Source: Streptomyces sp. NBC_01788 (GTDB lineage Bacteria; Actinomycetota; Actinomycetes; Streptomycetales; Streptomycetaceae). Taken from it: a stretch of 64,000 nucleotides of DNA. The notes beneath the pieces were generated by a model. That model was given only the letters and a program-made list of their open reading frames with translations, was not told the DNA's origin and searched no databases. This document shows, one piece after another, positions 8,514-18,185 of this stretch. The stretch covers positions 2,914,001 through 2,978,000 of the forward strand of contig NZ_CP109090.1 in NCBI RefSeq assembly GCF_035917575.1, given 5' to 3'. Positions within the stretch are counted from its first letter, which is position 1; the number at the start of each line of letters is the position of its first letter. The translations under genes were made by a program, and so were the position numbers.

Positions 8514-8753
8514 ATGACCATCCAGACTGGCACTTCGAACACCGTCACCACCGTCTACAAGGTGAGCGGGATGAGCTGCGGTCACTGCGAGGGCTCCGTG
8601 TCCGCCGAGCTCTCCGAGGTGACCGGTGTCAGCTCGGTGAAGGCCGTCGCCTCCACCGGCGAGGTCACCGTCGTCTCCGCCTCCCCGCTGGACGAGGAGG
8701 CGGTGCGCGCCGCCGTCGACGAGGCCGGCTTCGAACTCGTCGGCCAGGTCTGA
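8514..8753 (+). CDS. copZ: Copper chaperone CopZ (heavy-metal-associated domain)
   Basis: 79 aa, one HMA domain. The copper-binding motif GMSCGHC (Cys22, Cys25) lies after the first strand, and the pattern of the Cu-chaperone ferredoxin-like fold follows. It carries Cu(I) in the cytoplasm to the CopA pump and possibly to CsoR. The ATG at 8514 follows GAGGAG by six bases; an upstream in-frame ATG at 8463 lacks a site and would add residues outside the fold. First gene of a two-gene operon, 45 bp before copA. Confidence 0.92.
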   Translation: MTIQTGTSNTVTTVYKVSGMSCGHCEGSVSAELSEVTGVSSVKAVASTGEVTVVSASPLDEEAVRAAVDEAGFELVGQV

Positions 8754-8798
8754 CGAGGGCCGGTCCACCAAGCCCGTACGTCGTCTGGAGTACCGAGG

Positions 8799-11096
8799 AT
8801 GAACACCCGGATGAACACCCACGCCGTCCCGCGGACGCCCACGGCCGACCGGCCGGGCACCGCCGAGGCCGAACTGCTCATCGGGGGAATGACCTGCGCC
8901 TCCTGCGCCGCCCGCGTCGAGAAGAAGCTCAACCGCATGGACGGCGTCACCGCGACGGTCAACTACGCCACGGAGAAGGCCAGAATCTCCTACCCCGCCG
9001 GGGTATCGGTCGCCGATCTGATCGCCACCGTGGTCAGGACCGGTTACACGGCCGAGGAGCCCCCGCCGCCGGCCTCCGGGCCGGCGGCGGACGCGGAATC
9101 CCGGCCGGACGAGGAGCAGGAGGGGCGGGATCCCGAACTGGCCGCCCTGCGCGGGCGCCTGGTCGTCTCCGCGCTCCTCGCCGTCCCCGTGGTGCTGCTC
9201 TCGATGGTCCCGGCCCTTCAGTTCACGTACTGGCAGTGGCTCTCGCTGACCCTCGCCGCGCCGGTCGTCGTCTGGGGCGGGCTGCCGTTCCACCGGGCGG
9301 CCCTGACCAATGCCCGGCACGGCACGGCCACCATGGACACGCTCGTCTCGATCGGCACCCTGGCCGCGTTCGGCTGGTCGCTGTGGGCGCTGTTCCTGGG
9401 CGACGCGGGCATGCCCGGCATGCGCCACGAGTTCCGCCTCACCGTCTCCCGGATGGACGCGGCCTCCACGATCTACCTGGAGGTCGCCGCCGGGGTCGTC
9501 GCGTTCATCCTGCTCGGCCGCTATCTGGAGGCCCGCTCCAAGCGACGGGCGGGCGCCGCGCTGCGGGCGCTGCTGGAACTGGGCGCGAAGGACGTCTCCG
9601 TCCTGCGCGACGGGAGGGAGACACGGATCCCGGTGGCCGCGCTGGCCGTCGGCGACCGGTTCGTCGTACGGCCCGGCGAGAAGGTCGCCACCGACGGCAC
9701 GGTCGTCGAGGGCGTCTCGGCGGTCGACGCCTCCATGCTCACCGGCGAGTCGGTGCCCGTGGACGTCGGCCCCGGCGACACGGTCACCGGCGCCGCGGTC
9801 AACGAGGGCGGCCGGCTGGTCGTCGAGGCCACCCGGGTCGGCGCGGACACCCAGCTCGCGCGGATGGCGCGGCTCGTCGAGGACGCGCAGGGCGGCAAGG
9901 CCGAGGTGCAGCGGCTCGCGGACCGCATATCGGCGGTCTTCGTGCCGGTCGTCCTGCTCATCGCCGTGGGCACCCTGCTCACCTGGCTGTTCGCCACCGG
10001 CGAGGTGACCGCCGCGTTCACCGCCGCCGTCGCGGTACTGATCATCGCCTGCCCGTGCGCCCTCGGCCTGGCCACGCCGACCGCGCTGATGGTCGGCACC
10101 GGCCGAGGTGCCCAGCTCGGCATCCTCATCAAGGGCCCCGAGGTGCTGGAGTCCACCCGCCGGGTGGACACCGTCGTCCTGGACAAGACCGGAACGGTCA
10201 CCACGGGCCGGATGACCCTCCAGGAGGTGTACGCCGCCGAGGGCACCGACGAGAAGCGGCTGCTGCGCCTCGCGGGCGCGCTGGAGCACGCCTCCGAGCA
10301 CCCGATCGCGCGGGCCGTCGCCGTCGGCGCCGAGGAACGGGTCGGACCGCTGCCCCCGGTCGAGCACTTCGAGAACGTCCCCGGTCGTGGAGTACGCGGG
10401 CGCGTGGAGGGCCACGACGTGGCCGTGGGACGGCTCGTGGAGCTCGACGACGAGTTGCCCGAGGAGGTGGCCCGCGCCCGGCGCGAGGCGGAGCGCGAGG
10501 GCCGTACGGCGGTCGTCGTCGGCTGGGACGGGCAGGCCCGCGGTGTCCTCGCCGTCGCGGACGCCGTCAAGGACACCAGCGCGCAGGCGGTGGCGCGGTT
10601 GCGCGCGCTGGGGCTGCGCCCGGTCCTGCTGACCGGCGACAACCGCGCCGTCGCCGAGGCCGTGGCACGGGCCGTCGGCATCGATCCGCAGGACGTGGTC
10701 GCCGAGGTGCTGCCCGAGGAGAAGGCCGAGGCCGTCCGGCGGCTGCGGGCCGAGGGGCGGACGGTGGCGATGGTCGGCGACGGGGTCAACGACGCCGCCG
10801 CGCTCGCCACCGCCGACCTGGGCCTGGCCATGGGCACCGGGACGGACGCCGCCATCGAGGCCGGCGACCTGACCCTGGTGCGTGGGGACCTGCGGGTGGC
10901 CGCGGACGCCATCCGGCTGTCCCGGCGGACGCTGGCCACCATCAAGGGCAACCTCGTGTGGGCCTTCGGCTACAACGTGGCCGCGCTGCCGCTGGCCGCC
11001 GCCGGACTGCTCAACCCGATGATCGCGGGAGCGGCGATGGCGTTCTCGTCGGTGTTCGTGGTGACGAACAGTCTCAGGCTGCGCACGTTCCGCTGA
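8799..11096 (+). CDS. copA: Copper-translocating P1B-type ATPase CopA
   Basis: 765 aa. An N-terminal metal-binding domain has GMTCASC (Cys33, Cys36). The membrane part carries the ion-binding CPC motif (Cys418-Pro-Cys420), the actuator loop TGES, the phosphorylation site DKTGT (Asp462), the SEHP motif of the nucleotide domain and the GDGVND hinge (~660-665). It exports Cu(I) from the cytoplasm with ATP. A single metal-binding domain is typical for bacteria. The ATG at 8799 has GGAG about nine bases upstream; ATG 8811 is an alternative. Expected to be induced by copper through the CsoR operator upstream of copZ. Confidence 0.95.
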   Translation: MNTRMNTHAVPRTPTADRPGTAEAELLIGGMTCASCAARVEKKLNRMDGVTATVNYATEKARISYPAGVSVADLIATVVRTGYTAEEPPPPASGPAADAESRPDEEQEGRDPELAALRGRLVVSALLAVPVVLLSMVPALQFTYWQWLSLTLAAPVVVWGGLPFHRAALTNARHGTATMDTLVSIGTLAAFGWSLWALFLGDAGMPGMRHEFRLTVSRMDAASTIYLEVAAGVVAFILLGRYLEARSKRRAGAALRALLELGAKDVSVLRDGRETRIPVAALAVGDRFVVRPGEKVATDGTVVEGVSAVDASMLTGESVPVDVGPGDTVTGAAVNEGGRLVVEATRVGADTQLARMARLVEDAQGGKAEVQRLADRISAVFVPVVLLIAVGTLLTWLFATGEVTAAFTAAVAVLIIACPCALGLATPTALMVGTGRGAQLGILIKGPEVLESTRRVDTVVLDKTGTVTTGRMTLQEVYAAEGTDEKRLLRLAGALEHASEHPIARAVAVGAEERVGPLPPVEHFENVPGRGVRGRVEGHDVAVGRLVELDDELPEEVARARREAEREGRTAVVVGWDGQARGVLAVADAVKDTSAQAVARLRALGLRPVLLTGDNRAVAEAVARAVGIDPQDVVAEVLPEEKAEAVRRLRAEGRTVAMVGDGVNDAAALATADLGLAMGTGTDAAIEAGDLTLVRGDLRVAADAIRLSRRTLATIKGNLVWAFGYNVAALPLAAAGLLNPMIAGAAMAFSSVFVVTNSLRLRTFR

Positions 11097-11300
11097 ATGA
11101 AAAGCATTCGAGACCGAAGTAAGAGTCCCTCTAGAGTCCAACGCGCGCCTCACATAAGCTCTTCACAAGCCTCGCGCATCATCCTTACGCTTGGGTTCCG
11201 GTCGCCATACTTGGGCTCTTGCGTACCTAACGGACATATGCAAGAGACGCAGATCACAGTGATGTGAACGTAACCATCGAAGGGGTTCGAAGGTCTAAGT

Positions 11301-11375
11301 TGGCGATGTCGGGCCAGCGTCTTGGGGGGCGCTGACCGGCATCTGAGGATGTCTTGGGGGACTTCCTCAGAGGTG
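11301..11375 (-). ncRNA. Probable 6C small RNA
   Basis: Read on the minus strand there are two adjacent hairpins with C-runs in their loops: CTGAGGA/TCCTCAG stem (11343-11349 with 11364-11370, loop containing CCCCC) and CAGCG/CGCTG stem (11315-11319 with 11330-11334, loop CCCCCCAAGA). Two hairpins with cytosine-rich loops are the defining pattern of the actinobacterial 6C RNA family, a regulator thought to bind G-rich ribosome-site regions. Boundaries are approximate; no clear promoter or terminator was resolved. An Rfam covariance search would decide it. Confidence 0.6.
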
Positions 11376-11550
11376 CGTTGCCGGGGCACGTACACCGGGA
11401 AGCTTTGAGCGGCCCTCCCGCGCGTGCGCGTCCCGGCAGACCGCACAGCACCAGGTACGACGAGTTCTGCTCGTTGTGCTCACAGCGATTCAGGCGCTGG
11501 TCCTTGAACGCCCGGCCGGATCCCGTGGGGGGAATCCGCACCGGGACATG

Positions 11551-11612
11551 GGAAGGCGCCCTGGCCGTCGGCCCGTGGGGGGACCGGCACGCCGGGGCGC
11601 CTTCCGCTTTTT
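11551..11612 (+). terminator. Intrinsic terminator on the plus strand in the copA-citA gap
   Basis: GGAAGGCGCCC (11551-11561) pairs with GGGCGCCTTCC (11595-11605), enclosing a structured 33-nt loop, and is followed by GCTTTTT. It lies about 450 nt beyond copA, so it either ends a long copA 3' tail or an unannotated plus-strand transcript. Confidence 0.65.
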
Positions 11613-11754
11613 CCGTGATCCGCGCCCTCCGCGCCTCGCTCGTACATCAGTACGCCTGAGAGGTTCGTCCGCACAACACGAGGCCCCGCACCCGCGCACT
11701 GCGCGTGGATACGGGGCCGGTGATGCTACGGGGCCGGTGGCGCCGCCGGGAGGC

Positions 11755-13044
<1,290 letters not shown>

Positions 13045-13149
13045 GTCTTCCCTCACCGACGTAGTGCCTCATCTTCGAGGTGCCCTGACTGTCTCTACCA
13101 TCCCCCATTTGGCTCAGGAGAGTGCACTCGGGGTCGACCATTGGGCCCA

Positions 13150-13172
13150 TTGGCGGCACTCAGTGCCGCCAA
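13150..13172 (-). other. Hairpin in the citA leader / recD2 trailer
   Basis: TTGGCGGCACT (13150-13160) and AGTGCCGCCAA (13162-13172) form an 11-bp inverted repeat with almost no spacer. It lies between the recD2 stop and the citA start. It may terminate recD2 transcription or be a protein site; no T-run follows on the minus strand. Confidence 0.5.
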
Positions 13173-13297
13173 CCTGTCCATCCTGCCCCTTCACTCCTGC
13201 CACGGGAAGTGCTGTGTGACCTTTACGACTCATTTGATCGATCATTTTTTGTGACGGGGCGTCAGGTACTGGCTCCCGGTCCCCCGGGCGGTGATTT

Positions 13298-15562
13298 TCA
13301 GCCGCCGGCGAGACGGAAGTCCAGCGCCGTGCAGCGCCGCCCCGCCGACACCGTGCGCACCGCCTGGCCGATCGCCCTGCGCGACCCGACGAGCACGACC
13401 AGCTTCTTGGCCCGGGTCACCGCCGTGTAGAGCAGGTTGCGCTGGAGCATCATCCAGGCGCCGGTGGTAACCGGGATCACCACGGCCGGATACTCGCTGC
13501 CCTGCGAGCGGTGGATGGTCACCGCGTACGCGTGCGCGAGTTCGTCCAGTTCGTCGAACTCGTACGGCACCTCCTCGTCCTCGTCCGTCAGCACCGTCAG
13601 ACGCTGGTCGACCGGGTCGAGCGAGGTGACGACGCCCACGGTGCCGTTGAAGACACCGTTCTTCCCCTTCTCGTAATTGTTGCGAATCTGGGTGACCTTG
13701 TCCCCGACGCGGAAGACCCGGCCGCCGAACCGCTTCTCCGGCAGATCGGGGCGGCCCGGGGTGACCGCCTGCTGGAGCAGTCCGTTCAGCGTGCCGGCGC
13801 CCGCCGGGCCGCGGTGCATGGGGGCGAGCACCTGCACGTCCCGGCGCGGGTCGAGCCCGAACCTGGCCGGAATCCGGCGTGCCGCCACGTCCACGGTGAG
13901 CCGGCCGGCCTCCTCGGTGTCGTCCTCGACGAAGAGGAAGAAGTCCTTCATGCCGTCGGTCAGCGGATGCTGCCCGGCGTTGATCCGGTGCGCGTTGGTC
14001 ACCACCCCCGACTGCTGGGCCTGGCGGAAGACGCGCGTGAGGCGGACGGCGGGCACCGGGCCGCCGTCCGCCAGCAGGTCGCGCAGCACCTCGCCGGCGC
14101 CCACGCTGGGGAGCTGGTCCACGTCCCCGACGAACAGCAGGTGCGCGCCCGGGGGCACGGCCTTGACCAGCTTGTTGGCCAGCAGCAGGTCCAGCATGGA
14201 CGCCTCGTCCACGACCACCAGGTCGGCGTCCAGCGGGCGGTCCCGGTCGTAGGCCGCGTCCCCGCCGGGCTTGAGCTCCAGCAGGCGGTGCACGGTGGAG
14301 GCCTCGGCGCCGGTGAGCTCCGACAGGCGCTTGGCGGCGCGGCCGGTGGGCGCGGCGAGCACCACCTTGGCCTTCTTGGCCCGCGCCAGCTCCACGATCG
14401 AGCGCACCGTGAAGGACTTGCCGCAGCCGGGGCCGCCGGTCAGCACGGCCACCTTCTCGGTCAACGCCAGCCTGACCGCCGCCTCCTGCTCGGGGGCGAG
14501 GTCGGCCCCCGTACGGCCCTTCAGCCAGGTCAGCGCCTTGTCCCAGGCCACGTCCCGGAAGGCGGGCATCCGGTCGGCGTCGGCGCGCAGCAGGCGCAGC
14601 ACCTGGGCGGACAGGGACAGCTCGGCGCGGTGGAAGGGCACGAGGTAGATCGCCGTCACCGCCTCACCGCCGTCAGGGCCCGGCACCTTCTCCCGTACGA
14701 CACCGGGGTCGGCGTCGTCCTCGGGGGGCTCGGCGAGTTGTGCGAGGCACTCGATGACGAGCCCGGTGTCCACCTGGAGGAGCTTGACCGCGTCCGCGAT
14801 CAGCCGCTCCTCGGGCAGGAAGCAGTGACCTTGGTCGGTGGACTGCGACAGTGCGTACTGCAGGCCGGCCTTGACCCGCTCCGGGCTGTCGTGCGGGATG
14901 CCGACGGACTGCGCGATCCTGTCGGCGGTCAGGAAGCCGATGCCCCAGACGTCGGCGGCCAGCCGGTACGGCTGGTTCTTCACCACTGAGATCGACGCGT
15001 CGCCGTACTTCTTGTAGATGCGCACCGCGATCGAGGTGGAGACCTCGACGGTCTGGAGGAAGAGCATGACCTCCTTGATCGCCTTCTGCTCCTCCCAGGC
15101 GTCGGCGATCTTCCTGGTCCGCTTGGGGCCGAGCCCTGGCACCTCGATCAGGCGCTTCGGCTCCTCCTCGATGATCTGCAGGGTGTCCACGCCGAAGTGC
15201 TGGGTGATGCGGTCGGCGAAGACCGGTCCGATGCCCTTGACCAGGCCGGATCCCAGATAGCGGCGGATGCCCTGGACGGTGGCCGGGAGCACGGTGGTGT
15301 AGTTGTCCACCTGGAACTGCTTGCCGTACTGCGGGTGGGAGCCCCAGCGGCCCTCCATGCGCAGCGACTCGCCGACCTGGGCGCCGAGCAGTGCGCCGAC
15401 GACGGTCAGGAGGTCGGCGGCGCCCCGGCCCGTGTCGACGCGGGCCACCGTGTAGCCGTTCTCCTCGTTGGCGTACGTGATCCGCTCGAGCACGCCCTCC
15501 AGCACGGCCGGACGCCGCTCCCCGGCACCGGACTGCCCGCCCCGACTCGCCTCCGTGGTCAT
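13298..15562 (-). CDS. recD2: RecD2-type (RecD/TraA family) SF1 DNA helicase
   Basis: 754 aa. An N-terminal OB-like domain (~15-100), then two helix-hairpin-helix motifs (GLVKGIGPVFAD, EVPGLGPKRT), then a superfamily-1 helicase with Walker A GGPGCGKS (376-383), Walker B VVVDEAS (~450), the Gln motif region DLAPEQ and the C-terminal motif VTIHRSQGSEYP. Streptomyces uses AddAB/AdnAB-like complexes for end resection, so this is the stand-alone RecD2 class, a 5'-3' helicase for DNA repair, rather than RecBCD's RecD. The ATG at 15562 is the only start giving the complete N-terminal domain. Confidence 0.9.
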   Translation of the reverse strand: MTTEASRGGQSGAGERRPAVLEGVLERITYANEENGYTVARVDTGRGAADLLTVVGALLGAQVGESLRMEGRWGSHPQYGKQFQVDNYTTVLPATVQGIRRYLGSGLVKGIGPVFADRITQHFGVDTLQIIEEEPKRLIEVPGLGPKRTRKIADAWEEQKAIKEVMLFLQTVEVSTSIAVRIYKKYGDASISVVKNQPYRLAADVWGIGFLTADRIAQSVGIPHDSPERVKAGLQYALSQSTDQGHCFLPEERLIADAVKLLQVDTGLVIECLAQLAEPPEDDADPGVVREKVPGPDGGEAVTAIYLVPFHRAELSLSAQVLRLLRADADRMPAFRDVAWDKALTWLKGRTGADLAPEQEAAVRLALTEKVAVLTGGPGCGKSFTVRSIVELARAKKAKVVLAAPTGRAAKRLSELTGAEASTVHRLLELKPGGDAAYDRDRPLDADLVVVDEASMLDLLLANKLVKAVPPGAHLLFVGDVDQLPSVGAGEVLRDLLADGGPVPAVRLTRVFRQAQQSGVVTNAHRINAGQHPLTDGMKDFFLFVEDDTEEAGRLTVDVAARRIPARFGLDPRRDVQVLAPMHRGPAGAGTLNGLLQQAVTPGRPDLPEKRFGGRVFRVGDKVTQIRNNYEKGKNGVFNGTVGVVTSLDPVDQRLTVLTDEDEEVPYEFDELDELAHAYAVTIHRSQGSEYPAVVIPVTTGAWMMLQRNLLYTAVTRAKKLVVLVGSRRAIGQAVRTVSAGRRCTALDFRLAGG

Positions 15563-15701
15563 GACCCGACGGTACCGCCGGGCTGTGACAGCACCGCCGG
15601 GTGAGCCGGGACGGCCCGGCTGCGCGCCGGTGCTCCCGCCGGGGTCCGCCGCCCAGTCCGTCAGCCGGACCGTCGGTCGGGCCGCCGGTGGAGCCCGCCG
15701 C

Positions 15702-15914
15702 TCACCCGGCCTTGCCCTCGGCCAGGGTGTGGGCCACCAGGGCGTTGGCGTGGCCGTGGCCCAGGCCGTGCTCGGCCTTGAGCCAGTTGACGAGTTCCAT
15801 GTGCTTGGTCAGCGGCGAGGAGCGGATGAGGTCCTTCCACTCGGCGATCGGCCGGCCGTACTTCTTCTCTATGGAGGGGAAGTAGCCGGCGGGGCCCTTG
15901 GCGGCGGCGGACAT
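15702..15914 (-). CDS. DUF4287 domain protein
   Basis: 70 aa. The sequence has the DUF4287 pattern: GYFPSIEKKYGRPIAEWKDL near the N-terminus and MELVNWLKAEHGLGHGHANA in the second half. Members are short, soluble and of unknown function, often found alone or fused to DUF5655. The ATG at 15914 is preceded by GAAAGG. It is separated from recD2 by 140 bp containing an AGCACCG/CGGTGCT dyad, and is divergent from the LacI gene. Confidence 0.8.
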   Translation of the reverse strand: MSAAAKGPAGYFPSIEKKYGRPIAEWKDLIRSSPLTKHMELVNWLKAEHGLGHGHANALVAHTLAEGKAG

Positions 15915-16056
15915 GGCGGGTGCCTTTCTGCGGCGGACGTTTGTCGTATGTGATGACTGGCGCCGCAGTGCGAACTCATCGCTCGCACGGGGGCGGATTC
16001 GGCGCCGCGCACGCCCCGGACGGCAACGATCCGGCTACGGGCCTTGCCTCGGCGGA

Positions 16057-16092
16057 TGTAATCGTTTCCAATAATTGGTGTAATCGATTCCA
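16057..16092 (+). promoter_or_regulatory. Tandem LacI-type operators upstream of lacI-rbsK
   Basis: TGTAATCGTTTCCA (16057-16070) and TGTAATCGATTCCA (16079-16092) differ at one base and are 22 bp apart, two helical turns. The second contains the perfect palindrome AATCGATT with the central CG of LacI-family sites, and CCAATAATTGG lies between them. They end 18 bp before the regulator's start codon, so autorepression is likely. Confidence 0.75.
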
Positions 16093-16110
16093 CGAGGAGG
16101 TGGAACGGCG

Positions 16111-17142
16111 ATGGTGAGCATCAAGGACGTCGCCGCCGCGGCTGGCGTGTCCGTCGCCACGGTCTCGCGCGTCCTGAACGAGAACCCGTCGGTCAGCGCC
16201 GACGCACGCGCACGCGTGCTGGCCGCCGTCGAGGCACTGGGCTACCGCCCGAACGCCGTCGCCCGGTCCCTGCGCACCCACCGGACCCGCACCCTGGGCC
16301 TGGTCATCAGCGATGTGCTGAACCCGTACTTCACCGCGCTGGCCCGCTCCGTCGAGGAGGAAGCCCGCGCCCTCGGCTACAGCGTGATCATCGGCAACGC
16401 CGACGAGCGGCCCGACCTCCAGGACCACCACATACGGACGCTGCTCGACCGCCGTATCGACGGCCTCCTGGTCTCCCCCACCGACGGCGGCTCCCCGCTG
16501 ATGCTGGACGCCGCGCGCGCGGGCACGCCGATGGTGTTCGTGGACCGGTGGATCGAGGGCGTGGACGTGCCCGTGGTCCGCTCGGACGGGCGGGCGGCCG
16601 TCCGGGATCTCGTCGCGCACCTGTACGGGCTCGGCCACCGGCGGCTCGCGATCATCGCGGGCCCCGCGGCCACCACCACCGGCCGCGAGCGCGTCGAGGC
16701 GTTCCGCGAGGCGCTGGCCGCCCACGGCCTCCCGCTCCCGGACGCGTACATCGGCCAGGGCGACTTCAAGGCCGGCAGCGGCCGGCGGGTCACCGAGGGC
16801 TTCCTCGGGCTGCCCGAGCCTCCCGAGGCCGTGTTCGCCGCCGACAACCTGATGGCGCTGGGCGCACTGGACGCCATCCGCGCGCGCGAGATGCGGGTGC
16901 CGGACGACATCGCGCTGGCCGCGTTCGACGACGTCCCGTGGTTCCCGCACACCGACCCGCCGATCACCGCGATCGCGCAGCCCACCGGCGAGCTGGGGCG
17001 GGCCGCCGTTCGCGCCCTGGTCGACCGCATGGCGGGACGGCCCGCGCGGTCCGTGACCCTGCCCGCCCGGCTGGTCGTACGCCGCTCCTGCGGCGAGCCG
17101 GAGGGCGACGCGGTGACGGGCGACCCGGCGACGGCGACCTGA
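16111..17142 (+). CDS. LacI-family transcriptional regulator (ribose operon type)
   Basis: 343 aa. The N-terminal helix-turn-helix IKDVAAAAGVSVATVSRVLN (4-23) with hinge helix PNAVARSLR (~49-57) is followed by a type-1 periplasmic-binding-fold sensor (LGLVISDVLNPYF onwards; FDDVPW near 270). It probably represses its own operon with ribokinase and is released by ribose or a derivative. The ATG at 16111 has GAGGAGG ten bases upstream. Tandem operators lie directly upstream. No transporter genes are in the operon, so the sugar must enter elsewhere. Confidence 0.9.
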   Translation: MVSIKDVAAAAGVSVATVSRVLNENPSVSADARARVLAAVEALGYRPNAVARSLRTHRTRTLGLVISDVLNPYFTALARSVEEEARALGYSVIIGNADERPDLQDHHIRTLLDRRIDGLLVSPTDGGSPLMLDAARAGTPMVFVDRWIEGVDVPVVRSDGRAAVRDLVAHLYGLGHRRLAIIAGPAATTTGRERVEAFREALAAHGLPLPDAYIGQGDFKAGSGRRVTEGFLGLPEPPEAVFAADNLMALGALDAIRAREMRVPDDIALAAFDDVPWFPHTDPPITAIAQPTGELGRAAVRALVDRMAGRPARSVTLPARLVVRRSCGEPEGDAVTGDPATAT

Positions 17143-17227
17143 CCACCACCCGCGCCCCTCATGGCCGGTTTCCGTCGGTCGACCCGGCGGGCCCCCTCGT
17201 GAATCCCCCCGTAAGGAGAGAGCACAC

Positions 17228-18130
17228 ATGTACGACTACGACCTCCTGGTCGTGGGGTCGGCCAACGCCGACCTGGTGATCGGTGTCGAGCGGCGGCCCG
17301 CCGCCGGGGAGACGGTGCTCGGTTCCGATCTGAGCGTCCATCCCGGCGGCAAGGGCGCCAACCAGGCCGCGGCCGCCGCCCGGCTCGGGGCCCGGACGGC
17401 CCTGCTGGCCCGGGTCGGCGACGACGCCCACGGCCGGCTGCTGCTCGACGCCCAGCGCGAGGCCGGGGTCGACCCGGCGGGCGTGCTGGTCGGCGGGGCG
17501 CCCACCGGGGTCGCGCTGATCACGGTGGACCCGTCCGGGGACAACAGCATCGTGGTCTCGCCGGGCGCCAACGGCCGGCTCACCCCCGAGGACGTCCGCG
17601 CGGCCGGCGCCCTCCTGCGCGCCTCCCGGGTGGTCTCGGCGCAACTGGAGATCCCGCTGGAGACGGTCGTGGAGGCGGTGCGGAACCTGGCGCCGGGAAG
17701 CCGCTTCGTGCTGAACCCGTCGCCGCCGCGCCCGCTGCCGCGGGAACTCCTGAAGGCCTGCGACCCGCTGATCGTGAACGAGCACGAGGCCAAGGTGATC
17801 CTGGGCGGCCCGGAGGCGCGCGACACCCCCGAGAGCTGGGCTCGGGGCCTGCTCGCCCTGGGCCCGCGCTCGGTGGTGATCACCCTGGGCGGCGAGGGCG
17901 CGCTGGTGGCGTCCGCCGAGGGGTCCGCCCGGGTCCCGTCGGTGAAGGTGGACGCCGTGGACACCACGGGCGCGGGCGACGCGTTCACCGCGGCGCTGGC
18001 CTGGCGGCTGGGCGCGGGAGCGTCCCTTGAGGAGGCCGCGGCCTACGCCGCCCGGGTCGGCGCGGTCGCCGTCACCCGGCGGGGCGCGCAGGAGTCCTAC
18101 CCGACGGCGGCGGAGGTCGACGCCCTGTGA
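17228..18130 (+). CDS. rbsK: Ribokinase (PfkB family)
   Basis: 300 aa. It phosphorylates ribose to ribose 5-phosphate in the cytoplasm. Seen: the N-terminal PfkB signature region VHPGGKGANQAAAAARLG (~38-55), NPSPPRPLP, the NEHEAKVILG motif, and the C-terminal anion-hole signature DTTGAGDAFTAAL with catalytic Asp in GAGD (~250-256). The ATG at 17228 follows AAGGAGAG. It lies 85 bp after the LacI gene in the same orientation. The last codons and stop are part of a 29-bp duplicated segment (18113-18181). Confidence 0.92.
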   Translation: MYDYDLLVVGSANADLVIGVERRPAAGETVLGSDLSVHPGGKGANQAAAAARLGARTALLARVGDDAHGRLLLDAQREAGVDPAGVLVGGAPTGVALITVDPSGDNSIVVSPGANGRLTPEDVRAAGALLRASRVVSAQLEIPLETVVEAVRNLAPGSRFVLNPSPPRPLPRELLKACDPLIVNEHEAKVILGGPEARDTPESWARGLLALGPRSVVITLGGEGALVASAEGSARVPSVKVDAVDTTGAGDAFTAALAWRLGAGASLEEAAAYAARVGAVAVTRRGAQESYPTAAEVDAL

Positions 18131-18181
18131 AACGGGCGGGCGCCGCGTGAAAGAGGCCGACGCCCTGTGAGACGGGCGGGC
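18113..18181. repeat. 29-bp direct repeat duplicating the rbsK 3' end
   Basis: Positions 18113-18141 (including the rbsK stop codon) recur at 18153-18181 with two mismatches, a 40-bp period. It looks like a recent local duplication. Confidence 0.8.
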
Positions 18182-18185
18182 ATCC

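Larger units (their letters stand above)
11097..11754. other. Long copA-citA intergenic region carrying RNA structures
   Basis: About 660 bp, noticeably less GC-rich than its surroundings from 11097 to 11300. Short open frames on both strands have no ribosome sites or protein-like composition. It contains the two C-loop hairpins called as 6C RNA (11301-11375, minus strand), a third small hairpin TCGAA-GGGG-TTCGA near 11276-11289, and a terminator with T-run on the plus strand (11551-11612). Confidence 0.6.

Noticed and set aside
8430..11153. Very long minus-strand open frame opposite copZ-copA
   Set aside because: It is the mirror of the strongly conserved copA gene, with Asp/Gly/Arg/His-rich low-complexity translation and no domain.
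11275..11300. tRNA-like T-arm (GGGGTTCGAAGG)
   Set aside because: No acceptor stem, anticodon arm or D-arm can be built around it; the hairpin has a GGGG loop instead.
11254..11541. 95-codon minus-strand frame across the 6C region
   Set aside because: No ribosome site, atypical residue composition, and RNA hairpins with C-run loops explain the region better.
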